Origin: Psychrobacter sp.
GTDB taxonomy: Bacteria > Pseudomonadota > Gammaproteobacteria > Pseudomonadales > Moraxellaceae
Assembly (NCBI RefSeq): GCF_030454045.1
Contig: NZ_JAKDJE010000030.1
Coordinates: 1-34,523 of the forward strand
Reading direction: 5' to 3'
DNA length: 34,523 nucleotides
The notes beneath the pieces are model-generated. The model saw only the letters and a program-made list of their open reading frames with translations, was not told where the DNA came from and did not search any database. The position numbers were made by a program, and so were the translations under genes. Below, in pieces: positions 1 to 7,765 of this stretch (positions within the stretch are counted from its first letter, which is position 1; every line of letters starts with the position of its first letter).

Positions 1-2
1 TC

Positions 3-107
3 ATTGTCGTATTCTCTCAGAAAATTGAGTCTCCGACAATTCCGGGGCGGTTCAAAGACACGCACACTTACTTTGTCGGTGAGACTGGTATTTGGGTGCA
101 TGAATAG
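3..107 (+). CDS. 3' end of an unrecognised protein (partial)
   Basis: An open frame enters from the left edge and ends at TAG 105-107, giving 34 C-terminal residues that finish GETGIWVHE. The composition (mixed charged and aromatic residues, no low complexity) looks like a genuine protein tail. The bidirectional hairpin at 167-194 follows, as expected for a gene ending convergently with lspA. Too little is visible to name a family. The start lies outside the window. Confidence 0.5.
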   Translation: MVVFSQKIESPTIPGRFKDTHTYFVGETGIWVHE

Positions 108-160
108 AAATTGTACCAATGGGGCAAACTGATATACATATTCAATCGTCAAAAATAGAC

Positions 161-199
161 AAAAAAAGGTGAGTTACGACTGCGTAACCCACCTTTTTT
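161..199. terminator. bidirectional Rho-independent terminator
   Basis: A 12-bp stem (AGGTGAGTTACG at 167-178, CGTAACCCACCT at 183-194, one non-Watson-Crick position) encloses the loop ACTG. It is flanked by an A run on the left and a T run on the right, so it can work on both strands. It separates the partial + gene from lspA on the minus strand. Confidence 0.85.
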
Positions 200-237
200 A
201 TTTATAAGATAAACGGTATTCATAATACTATTTAAAA

Positions 238-894
238 TTATGACCGTGGCACTTCACGCTTCCTTTCCAAAAACAGCATATCGATGACAATCAGTACAAC
301 CCCGAGAGAAATCCCAATATCTGCGATATTAAAAATCGGATAATGCCAAACATCAGCATAGTGCACATGGATAAAGTCAATCACATGACCATGTAGCAAG
401 CGATCGATCAAATTACCAAGCGCACCGCCCAATACCATGGCAAGACCAAGTGATAATAGAGTAGCTTTGCGAGGCGCTTTGAGTAAATAGATAATCAAAA
501 ATAGCGACATCACAAGTGCCAACCCTGAAAAAAACCACTTCTGCCAACCGCCCGCATCTGCCAAAAAGCTAAATGCTGCGCCGTAATTATAAGCCAATGT
601 CCAATTGAGAAATGGCTCGATCACTGGCACTGGATCATGAAAGGTCAGCTTGGTTTCTGCCAGCCACTTGGTCCACTGATCTATGACAATGATAATCAGC
701 GCCAGTGCATACCACATAAAAGCACGACTGCCATTGGCCACCATTTTTGGTGTCCTATTTGTTGATTTGGTCAGGCGACCTCTAGGCGTGGTTGAGCTAC
801 CAGTGGTCGCGTGAGCAGGCTTGGGCGAGTGATCGACCTTAACTTGCGGCTGCTGGTCTTGCTGGCTATCAGATGAGTCCGTTGGGTTAGGCAT
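238..894 (-). CDS. lspA: lipoprotein signal peptidase (signal peptidase II)
   Basis: This inner-membrane aspartyl protease removes signal peptides from diacylglyceryl-prolipoproteins. The conserved core has four membrane segments. Both catalytic blocks are present: NLIDR...HVIDFIHVHY with catalytic Asp at about residue 173, and FNIADIGISLG with Asp at about 192. I chose ATG at 892-894 because GGAGAGG lies 9 nt upstream; ATG codons at 910-912 and 922-924 are in frame and possible. With this start the protein is 218 residues, about 50 longer than usual, because a hydrophilic Ser/Thr/Gln/Pro-rich tail precedes the first membrane helix at about residue 58. The start overlaps the end of ileS by 8 nt, so the two genes are probably translationally coupled, an arrangement common in Gammaproteobacteria. 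Confidence 0.95.
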   Translation of the reverse strand: MPNPTDSSDSQQDQQPQVKVDHSPKPAHATTGSSTTPRGRLTKSTNRTPKMVANGSRAFMWYALALIIIVIDQWTKWLAETKLTFHDPVPVIEPFLNWTLAYNYGAAFSFLADAGGWQKWFFSGLALVMSLFLIIYLLKAPRKATLLSLGLAMVLGGALGNLIDRLLHGHVIDFIHVHYADVWHYPIFNIADIGISLGVVLIVIDMLFLERKREVPRS

Positions 895-3718
895 AGTGGC
901 GCACCTCTCCATCACCACTGACATTGGTCACGCAGCGTGCGCAAATCTCAGGATGGGCGCTATCTGTACCGATGTCGTCACGAATATGCCAGCAGCGTAC
1001 GCACTTAGTACCAGCGGCAGCGCTGACTTGTACCACTAAGTCAGCAGCTTCGTCTGTATTGGCCTCGTCTGCCTGCTTGGACTCAGCAGGTGCCTCGCTC
1101 ATAGGTTCGAGTGTTGCATTGCTAGTAATCAATACAAAGCGCAGCTCTTCATCAAGCTTTAATAAGCTTTCATACATAGCGCCATCAGCGTATAGATTCA
1201 CATCAGCCGATAAATTGGCATTGATGATTTTTTCACCACGTGCGGTTTCGATGTGTTTGTTTACCATGTCTTTAGCAAACATAATACGTTGCCAGTCATC
1301 ATGAGTAATCGCACTGAGCTCAAACGCTGGGAATTCATACCATTCTTGAGTAAACACGTAGCCGCCTTTATCTGCTTCACGTTGGTTCAGCACTTCCCAC
1401 GCTTCTTGCGCGGTAAATGACAGGATCGGTGTGATCCAGCGAATCAATGCATGAGCAATATGGTAGATTGCCGTCTGGGCAGAGCGGCGCGGCTGACCGT
1501 CTTTTTGGGTGGTGTACTGACGGTCTTTGATGATGTCTAAATAAAAACTGCCCAAGTCTTGCGAGCAAAACGCGGTCACGTGCTGGGTGACTTGGTGAAA
1601 GTCCATCGCATCATAGGCACTGATGATTTGCGCTTGTACGGTTTGCGCGCGCTCAATGATGAATTTATCAAGACTGACCAGCTCGTCCATCGGTACACTG
1701 TCGGTTGCAGGATTGAAGTCATCAGTATTGGCCAGTAAGAAGCGCAAGGTGTTACGAATACGGCGATACATATCGATCGCGCCTTTAAACACCGTCTTAC
1801 CTGCGCTCATCTCATAGCGATAGTCGCTCGAGGCAATCCACAGACGCAGCATGTCCGCGCCCGTTTTGTTAATCTCGTCTTGCGGCGTGATGATGTTGCC
1901 AAGTGACTTACTCATCTTGCGACCGTTTTCATCAACCACAAAACCATGGGTCAAGACTTGCTTGAACGGTGGGCGCTCGTACATCGCCTCTGAGGTCAGT
2001 AAGGAGGTCTGGAACCAGCCACGATGCTGATCTGAGCCTTCAAGGTACATATCAGCAGGATTGGTCAGCTCATCGCGCTGCTCAAGCACCGCAAAATGCG
2101 TCGTGCCTGAGTCAAACCACACATCCAGCGTGTCGGTGGCTTTGTCGTAGTCCGCAGCCTCATCACCTAAGAAGTCTTCACAGCTGGCATCAAACCATGC
2201 CTCTACGCCTCCTTTAGCGATTTTTTGTGCGGCTGTTTCCATCATCTCAAGCGTGTTTGGATGCAGCTCGCCCGTTTCTTTGTGCGTAAAGAACGTAATC
2301 GGCACGCCCCATGTGCGCTGACGGCTGATACACCAGTCAGGACGACCGTTCATCATCGCTTCGATGCGGTTTTGTCCCCACGCTGGCGTCCAGTTCACTT
2401 TCGGGATGTCGGCAAGTGCGCGCGCGCGTAAGCCTTCTGCTTCCATACTGATAAACCACTGCGGCGTGGCGCGGAAGATAATTGGTGACTTGTGACGCCA
2501 GCAATGTGGATAGCTGTGTTCAATTTTGGTATGGCTGATTAGATGGCCATTGTCATGTAGGGCAGCGATGATTTTTGGATTGGCTTTATAGATGTGCTCG
2601 CCTGCGAAGATCGCTGCGCTGTCAAGATACACACCGCTGCCGCTGACTGGGTTTTCAACAGGTAGGTTGTACTTTAGACCAACGATATAATCGTCCAAAC
2701 CGTGACCTGGGGCAGTATGTACCAGACCTGTACCGCTGTCGGTGGTGACGTGATCGCCTAGGATAATCGGCACTTGGCGCTCTGCAATCAGTGGATGCTG
2801 TACTTGAAGCCCTTCAAGCTCACGTCCTGATACGGTCGCGAGGATGCCTTGGTTTTCAAGGCTGAGCGCGGTCATTGCAGCGTCAACAAGGTCAGTGGCC
2901 AGTAGCAAGTTACCCTTTGAAGTCGCGACCACACTGTAGTCATGCTCAGGATGGACTGAGATGGCTTGGTTGGCAGGTAGCGTCCATGGGGTGGTGGTCC
3001 AGATGACCGCGGCAATGGTGTCGTCGATGGCTGCCATGGCATCGAGCTTGTCCGTACCCAATACATCAAAGCTGACATAGATGGCATCAGAGACTTTGTC
3101 TTGGTATTCCACTTCGGCTTCTGCTAGAGCAGAGCCACAGTCCAAGCACCAGTTCACTGGCTTCATGCCGCGCGTTACGTGACCATTTTCATGGATTTTT
3201 GCCAGCGCACGTACGATGTTGGCTTCCTGCGCAAAGTTCATGGTCAGATAAGGGTTGTCCCAATCGCCAAACACGCCTAGACGCTTAAAATCGGCTTTTT
3301 GCAACTCAATTTGGGTACTGGCGTATTCGCGGCATAGACCACGAAACTCGGTTGCCGAGACTTTTTGCCCGACTTTACCAACTTTGGCTTCGACCTTTTG
3401 TTCGATCGGTAGACCGTGACAATCCCAGCCAGGGACGTACGGCGCATCAAAGCCCGCTAGGGTTTTTGACTTCACAATAATATCTTTGAGGACTTTATTG
3501 ACCGCGTGACCCAAGTGAATCTGCCCGTTAGCGTATGGAGGGCCATCGTGCAAAATATACTTGGGCGCGCCGTCACGGGCGCTTCTAATCTTGCCATAGA
3601 CGTCATCCGCCTCCCAAGCAGCTAACCAATCTGGCTCGCGTTTGGCAAGGTTTGCACGCATCGCAAATGGCGTATCCGCAAGGTTAAGAGTGTCTTTATA
3701 GTCGATGGATTCGGTCAT
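887..3718 (-). CDS. ileS: isoleucine--tRNA ligase
   Basis: This cytoplasmic class I aminoacyl-tRNA synthetase charges tRNA-Ile and edits mischarged valine. At 943 residues it is close to the usual bacterial length. The class I signature PPYANGQIHLGH is at residues 60-71 (HIGH-type motif HLGH), and KMSKS is at 601-605. The C-terminus carries the zinc-binding CVRCWH...CARC cluster typical of the bacterial IleS type. It is first gene of a unit with lspA, which starts inside its 3' end. The common ribF neighbour is absent upstream; a GntR-type regulator lies there instead. A possible -10 box (TATAAT on the minus strand) sits at 3830-3835, about 110 nt from the start codon. Confidence 0.98.
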   Translation of the reverse strand: MTESIDYKDTLNLADTPFAMRANLAKREPDWLAAWEADDVYGKIRSARDGAPKYILHDGPPYANGQIHLGHAVNKVLKDIIVKSKTLAGFDAPYVPGWDCHGLPIEQKVEAKVGKVGQKVSATEFRGLCREYASTQIELQKADFKRLGVFGDWDNPYLTMNFAQEANIVRALAKIHENGHVTRGMKPVNWCLDCGSALAEAEVEYQDKVSDAIYVSFDVLGTDKLDAMAAIDDTIAAVIWTTTPWTLPANQAISVHPEHDYSVVATSKGNLLLATDLVDAAMTALSLENQGILATVSGRELEGLQVQHPLIAERQVPIILGDHVTTDSGTGLVHTAPGHGLDDYIVGLKYNLPVENPVSGSGVYLDSAAIFAGEHIYKANPKIIAALHDNGHLISHTKIEHSYPHCWRHKSPIIFRATPQWFISMEAEGLRARALADIPKVNWTPAWGQNRIEAMMNGRPDWCISRQRTWGVPITFFTHKETGELHPNTLEMMETAAQKIAKGGVEAWFDASCEDFLGDEAADYDKATDTLDVWFDSGTTHFAVLEQRDELTNPADMYLEGSDQHRGWFQTSLLTSEAMYERPPFKQVLTHGFVVDENGRKMSKSLGNIITPQDEINKTGADMLRLWIASSDYRYEMSAGKTVFKGAIDMYRRIRNTLRFLLANTDDFNPATDSVPMDELVSLDKFIIERAQTVQAQIISAYDAMDFHQVTQHVTAFCSQDLGSFYLDIIKDRQYTTQKDGQPRRSAQTAIYHIAHALIRWITPILSFTAQEAWEVLNQREADKGGYVFTQEWYEFPAFELSAITHDDWQRIMFAKDMVNKHIETARGEKIINANLSADVNLYADGAMYESLLKLDEELRFVLITSNATLEPMSEAPAESKQADEANTDEAADLVVQVSAAAGTKCVRCWHIRDDIGTDSAHPEICARCVTNVSGDGEVRHYA

Positions 3719-3793
3719 AGTCGTTGTCTTTGTCTCTATTGATACAAGGGAAGGATAATAATAGGAATGCTATATGTTATAGGGCGAATTATG

Positions 3794-3835
3794 AATCAGT
3801 GAGACTGATTGGCAAATTCTAGGGCATTCATTATA
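3794..3835 (-). promoter_or_regulatory. possible ileS promoter -10 and leader hairpin
   Basis: On the minus strand a perfect TATAAT lies at 3830-3835. Downstream of it, in the predicted ileS leader, is a 7-bp perfect inverted repeat (AATCAGT at 3794-3800, ACTGATT at 3804-3810, loop GAG). I see no good -35 box at the expected distance, so the promoter call is tentative. Confidence 0.3.
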
Positions 3836-3968
3836 GGACAAATAATGGACTAAAAATAGGGGACATGACACTTAGCTGTTCAAGACCAAGTGGTGACAGG
3901 TATGCACGTACTGATAAAGCGTCGCAATAGACCAACGACTCGTTTTAATAAGCGTGTGCCCTATAGGC

Positions 3969-4685
3969 TTAATTAGGCGTGATGAGTAGCTGCTCGGCTA
4001 ATGTAGAAAAAGGCGGTGCTGAGTATTCAAAGTCGAGACTGGCTTCAAGGTGGTTTAAATGCTCCTCCAGTAGCCAGATGAGACGCGCTTCATCTCGCGC
4101 TTCAATCGCTTGCACGATATGCGAGTGGTCATCGCCCGCGCAGCTCGACAAGCCCACTTTGTTATATAAGCCAATAATCAAGGTTGTGCGCAGCGTCAAC
4201 TCATTCAAAAATCGCTCTAACACTTGATTGCCTGCAATCAGCGCAAGATGCATATGAAATATGCGTGATAAACGCAGCTCTGCCGGTTTATTGCCAGCGG
4301 CTCGCGCCTCAGCCTCGGCCGTGATGGTTGCGCGCATCTCTGTAATGTCTTTGGTACACACATTGTCAATCACACCATGAGCGATGGTGCGCTCGATCGT
4401 GCGCCGCGCCTCAAACACATCATAAGCTTCTTTGGGTGAAGGGGTAGCAACAAAAGCCCCGCGATTGGGCTGAATGTCTACGACATGCATCGTGGCAAGG
4501 GTCGAGAGGGCGCGCCTTACATTGGCTCTGTTGCAGCCAAACAAATCGCTGAGCATCTGCTCGCCAAGCTTAGTACCCGCAGGCACGCGCTGCTCTGACA
4601 CCGCGGCTGTAATTGAGTTCACGATGATTTGTTCGGGCAGAAGGTCAGTATTGCCGACTGGTTTTTGGGTTTTGAGTGTTTTCAT
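3969..4685 (-). CDS. GntR-family regulator, FadR/FCD type
   Basis: This is a 238-residue DNA-binding regulator. A winged helix-turn-helix spans roughly residues 20-80 (LSDLFGCNRANVRRALSTLA followed by the wing PNRGAFVA). An all-helical FCD ligand domain spans about 85-220, with the usual scattered histidines (around 144-146, 187-189 and 209) that bind a metal in many FCD proteins. It is transcribed divergently from a racemase and an NCS1 permease. The gap between them holds tandem palindromic repeats, so it is probably the local regulator of that operon and of itself. The effector is unknown; by context a hydantoin, allantoin or related carboxylate or ureide is likely. This is inference. Confidence 0.88.
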   Translation of the reverse strand: MKTLKTQKPVGNTDLLPEQIIVNSITAAVSEQRVPAGTKLGEQMLSDLFGCNRANVRRALSTLATMHVVDIQPNRGAFVATPSPKEAYDVFEARRTIERTIAHGVIDNVCTKDITEMRATITAEAEARAAGNKPAELRLSRIFHMHLALIAGNQVLERFLNELTLRTTLIIGLYNKVGLSSCAGDDHSHIVQAIEARDEARLIWLLEEHLNHLEASLDFEYSAPPFSTLAEQLLITPN

Positions 4686-4757
4686 GGCGGCAATTATAGA
4701 GGCCTATCTGAACCACCACAACCGCCATCACCACAAAAATTAAAATTTATGGTTGTT

Positions 4758-4784
4758 TTGTTAACAATAATAGTTAACAATAAT
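4758..4784. promoter_or_regulatory. tandem operator-like repeat between the GntR regulator and racemase
   Basis: Two perfect copies of the 12-mer GTTAACAATAAT lie at 4760-4771 and 4773-4784, separated by one base (13-bp period). The first copy is embedded in a perfect 10-bp palindrome TTGTTAACAA (4758-4767), which resembles the T-N-G-T...A-C-N-A pattern typical of FadR-subfamily operators. The position in the divergent gap, 42 bp before the racemase start, fits autoregulation plus control of the operon. No search was possible. Confidence 0.65.
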
Positions 4785-4826
4785 TTTTCTATCAATAAAA
4801 GCCTGAATGACTGGCGGTGAGTGTAT

Positions 4827-5525
4827 ATGAAAATTTTAGTAATGAATCCCAATTCGACGACATCGATGACCGATAAGATCGTGGAGAGTGCGCGCAGCCG
4901 TGCCAGTGCGGGTACCCAGATTATTGGCGCTTCTGGAACAGATGCCCCAGCATCGATTCAAGGTCATCATGATGAAGCGTTGTCGGTACCCGGTTTGATC
5001 AGACGCTTGCAACAAGCAGAAGCCGACGGTGTTGATGGGGTGGTGGTTGCCTGTTTTGATGATCCAGGCATTGGCGCTTGCCGTGAGGTGTTTTCTGGAC
5101 CTGTGCTTGGCATTTGTGAGGCAGCCGTGAAGGCCGCTAGCATGATTTCGACCTCGTTTAGTGTGGTGACCACGTTGCCGCGTTCTGTTGCCGTGATTGA
5201 ACACCTCATCCATGGTTATGGTTTATCACACCGCTGTCGCCGTGTGCGCTCGGCATCCATTCCAGTGCTCGCCCTTGAAGAGCCAAACTCTGGCGCTCGT
5301 GAAAAAGTGCGTGATGAGATATTGCGTGCGGTGCGTGAGGACAAGTGTGAGGCGGTGGTGCTGGGCTGTGCGGGGATGGCAGATCTGACAGAGTGGTTGA
5401 CTGAAGAGACGGGCGTGCCCGTGATTGATGGGGTGGTCGTTGCCACTCGTATGGTCGAGGCGTTGGTTGGTTGTGGTTTAAAAACGAGCAAAATAGGGGC
5501 TTATGCCATGCCAGTACAAGGTTAA
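4827..5525 (+). CDS. Asp/Glu/hydantoin racemase family protein (hydantoin or allantoin racemase)
   Basis: This is a cofactor-independent racemase of about 232 residues, likely interconverting enantiomers of a hydantoin or allantoin. The N-terminus MKILVMNPNST is characteristic. The two catalytic cysteine blocks are present: VVACFDDPG near residue 75 and VVLGCAGM near residue 180. I chose ATG 4827 because GGTGAG lies 5 nt upstream; an in-frame GTG at 4821 is less likely. The stop is 38 bp before the permease start, so the two form an operon. No hydantoinase, allantoinase or carbamoylase is nearby, so the ring-opening enzyme must be elsewhere. Aspartate/glutamate racemase is a less likely alternative given the HyuE/HpxA-like motifs. 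Confidence 0.88.
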   Translation: MKILVMNPNSTTSMTDKIVESARSRASAGTQIIGASGTDAPASIQGHHDEALSVPGLIRRLQQAEADGVDGVVVACFDDPGIGACREVFSGPVLGICEAAVKAASMISTSFSVVTTLPRSVAVIEHLIHGYGLSHRCRRVRSASIPVLALEEPNSGAREKVRDEILRAVREDKCEAVVLGCAGMADLTEWLTEETGVPVIDGVVVATRMVEALVGCGLKTSKIGAYAMPVQG

Positions 5526-5562
5526 TTATTAACCGATACATTTTTTGAGGGAGGAGGACACA

Positions 5563-6921
5563 ATGGAGAATGCAAGAGGCGCCGCCGTAGCGGTAGAAGC
5601 AGATACGTTTGATAATAAGGCGATAGGAGAGGAAAGCCTTGCACCGCAAACCACCCGTATCATGGGATCTTGGTCTTACTTATTTGCATGGCTGGGTGGG
5701 TGCGTATCTATCGGGACGTTCACAGTCGGTTCAGGGTTGGTGGGGACGCTAAATCTGTTACAAGTGGTACTGGCCATTACGATTGGCTGCACAGTGATTG
5801 GCGCGGCATTAATGCTAAACGGCCGTGCAGGGCACAAATACGGCATACCTTTTATGGTGCAATGCCGCTCATCTTTTGGCTTTTCTGGCAATCGTATCCC
5901 AGCGCTCGTGCGTTCTATTCCTGCTATCGTTTGGTTCGGCTTTCAAAGCTGGATTGGGGCAGGCGCGCTCAACTTGGTGTCTGATGCCTTATTTGGCTAC
6001 AACAACCTTGTTGTATTCTTCATTGGTTTTCAATTTTTACAAATTGGCTTATCAGTCCTTGGTTTTCATGGCATCAAATGGCTTGAAAATATCGGTTCGG
6101 TGTTTATCATCGGCTCACTGGCGTATATGTTTTTTAGCGTCCTCAACAAATATGGCGACGTCATCTCCAGCAATTTGGTCAATGTTGAAGGCACGTGGGG
6201 CACTCCGTTTTGGGGTGCCACCATGCTATTTTTGGGCGTTTATAGCACCATGATGCTCAACGTCTCTGACTATTCACGCGAGCTGAATCACAACGTTGGG
6301 TTTTTTCGGCAAGTGGTCATTTATGCCAACTCCATCTTACCAGCGACTTTGTTTATGGGACTGATTGGTTTGATGGTCACCAGCGCAACGGGTGAGGTGG
6401 ATCCTATTAAGGTGTTCTCCAGTGCAGTCGATAACAAGCCGCTGCTCATCATTACCATGCTCTTTATTGCCTTTGCACAGGTCACTACCAATATCTTAAA
6501 CAACGTGGTACCACCTGCTTACGCGTTGATGGATATTTTTAATATTAAGTTTAAAACCGCGGCTGTCATCGTGGGTTTGCTCGCGTTTGGCACCTTTCCA
6601 TGGGAGCTGGTCAAGGACGAATCTGCGGCTGGCTTGAACCTCTTTATCCAGACCTACTCGGCCTTTTTAGGTCCTCTGTTTGCCATCTTAGTGGTGGACT
6701 ATTATGTCATTCGTAAGCAAACCCTTGATCTGGACAAGCTTTATGATGCCAATGGCCCTTATAAAGGGGTCAACATGGCGGCGATTATCGCGATGATAAT
6801 CGGTATCGTGGTGGCACTGATTTTTAATAGTGTGTCTTGGTATGCCAGCTTGATTCCAACCGGATTGATCTATTGGATTTTGATGCGCAAAATGCCTGCC
6901 GCGCAGCGTTTTATGTCATAA
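5563..6921 (+). CDS. NCS1-family nucleobase/hydantoin/allantoin cation symporter
   Basis: This is a 452-residue inner-membrane transporter with about 12 hydrophobic segments. It has family features: the N-terminal LGGCVSIGTFTVGSGL, an IVWFGFQSWIGAG segment with the Trp and Gln spacing (i, i+4) used for substrate binding in the hydantoin transporter Mhp1, and VTTNILNNVVPP in a later helix with conserved Asn residues. These suggest sodium- or proton-coupled uptake of a nucleobase, hydantoin or allantoin. I chose ATG 5563 because GGGAGGAGG lies just upstream; an in-frame TTG at 5545 would give six more residues. It follows the racemase closely and ends at a strong terminator. The exact substrate cannot be read from sequence. 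Confidence 0.9.
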   Translation: MENARGAAVAVEADTFDNKAIGEESLAPQTTRIMGSWSYLFAWLGGCVSIGTFTVGSGLVGTLNLLQVVLAITIGCTVIGAALMLNGRAGHKYGIPFMVQCRSSFGFSGNRIPALVRSIPAIVWFGFQSWIGAGALNLVSDALFGYNNLVVFFIGFQFLQIGLSVLGFHGIKWLENIGSVFIIGSLAYMFFSVLNKYGDVISSNLVNVEGTWGTPFWGATMLFLGVYSTMMLNVSDYSRELNHNVGFFRQVVIYANSILPATLFMGLIGLMVTSATGEVDPIKVFSSAVDNKPLLIITMLFIAFAQVTTNILNNVVPPAYALMDIFNIKFKTAAVIVGLLAFGTFPWELVKDESAAGLNLFIQTYSAFLGPLFAILVVDYYVIRKQTLDLDKLYDANGPYKGVNMAAIIAMIIGIVVALIFNSVSWYASLIPTGLIYWILMRKMPAAQRFMS

Positions 6922-6965
6922 AAGGTTAGGGCGTGCCCCTACTGCAATCGTTTATCACCGTTTCT

Positions 6966-7007
6966 AAAAAAAGCCTGTTTATCTACCAGGTAGACAGGCT
7001 TTTATTT
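6966..7007. terminator. bidirectional terminator
   Basis: The hairpin has AAGCCTGT at 6971-6978 pairing with ACAGGCTT at 6994-7001. It has an A run to the left and a T run to the right. It lies between the convergent permease gene and the thioredoxin-like gene and can end both transcripts. Confidence 0.8.
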
Positions 7008-7099
7008 TGGCTATAGACATATTGTAGAGAAAAAATGCCTTCTGACTTTCTGAGCTCACTCTGACAGAGGCCACAAACAATGGATATCGGTATGGTCGA

Positions 7100-7657
7100 T
7101 TAAAAAATTGATGATAACCAAAGCCGCAGTTTTAAGGACCAAAGAGGTTGAATGCCTGTCAATCCCTGCGTCATCTCGCCATCTTTTAAAATGACATAAG
7201 AGGGCGTGACTTGCCCTTGCCAATCGGTAAAAATATGACCTTCTTGATCGTTTATGGTGGTAAAGCCAAACTGATGCTGATCGAGGTAGCGGTGTAAATC
7301 TTGATCATCACCTGACTGCACAGCGATAGTGATGACAGCATGATCGTTTGTCGCTGCTAGCCTATTTATCGTTGGCGATGTGACACTACAGACTGAGCAC
7401 CATGTCCCCCAAAAATATATCAGTGTTGGCTGCTGGCGACTCAGCTCGGCCAAATCCACCGGTTGCCCTTGATAGTCCATTAATTGCAATTGCGGATCGG
7501 CTGGCATGACAGGCTGTCGCCACCAGTTGACCACACTATAAATCACCAAAAATATCACCCCATAGAGCAGTGCTGTCTTAAGCAAAGACAGGATGCGCTG
7601 TTTGGGTGTTTTTTTCGGTTTTTCGAGGGTTTTGTCGATACCATTACCAGTCGTCAT
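7100..7657 (-). CDS. membrane-anchored thioredoxin-like protein (TlpA/ScsD type)
   Basis: The 185-residue protein has a cytoplasmic Lys-rich N-terminus, one membrane helix at about residues 26-46, and a periplasmic thioredoxin fold. The redox motif WCSVC is at 86-90 in YFWGTWCSVCSVTSPTINRL. The CSVC active site with the following T/SP is typical of ScsD/TlpA-like disulfide oxidoreductases rather than classical thioredoxin (CGPC). The cis-Pro region appears as VTPSYVIL. It probably reduces or isomerises disulfides of a periplasmic client, but no client or DsbD-like donor is adjacent. It lies downstream of the GNAT-nitrilase gene, but a strong terminator separates them, so it is probably transcribed independently. 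Confidence 0.85.
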   Translation of the reverse strand: MTTGNGIDKTLEKPKKTPKQRILSLLKTALLYGVIFLVIYSVVNWWRQPVMPADPQLQLMDYQGQPVDLAELSRQQPTLIYFWGTWCSVCSVTSPTINRLAATNDHAVITIAVQSGDDQDLHRYLDQHQFGFTTINDQEGHIFTDWQGQVTPSYVILKDGEMTQGLTGIQPLWSLKLRLWLSSIF

Positions 7658-7691
7658 AGGGGTTGCTTTTATACTTTTTATGTGTTGATAG

Positions 7692-7726
7692 ATAAAAATA
7701 AACGGCTGATGATGCAGCCGTTTATT
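7692..7726 (-). terminator. terminator of the GNAT-nitrilase gene
   Basis: A perfect 12-bp stem (AATAAACGGCTG at 7697-7708, CAGCCGTTTATT at 7715-7726) has a 6-nt loop. On the minus strand it is followed by a short T-rich tract. It lies 40 bp past the stop at 7766. Confidence 0.85.
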
Positions 7727-7765
7727 GGAGTAAAAAGTCAGTGGGGAGTTATAGCAGATACGTTA

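Noticed and set aside
924..1304. Plus-strand ORF of 126 codons inside ileS
   Set aside because: It lies entirely opposite the well-supported ileS coding frame; composition is that of an antisense shadow.
5206..5649. Minus-strand ORF of 147 codons across the racemase and permease genes
   Set aside because: It overlaps two recognised genes and reads as low-complexity Pro/His-rich sequence typical of a shadow frame.
3969..6921. Recent mobile-element insertion at the racemase-permease island
   Set aside because: No terminal repeats, target duplications or recombinase lie at its edges, so only a general accessory origin can be suggested.
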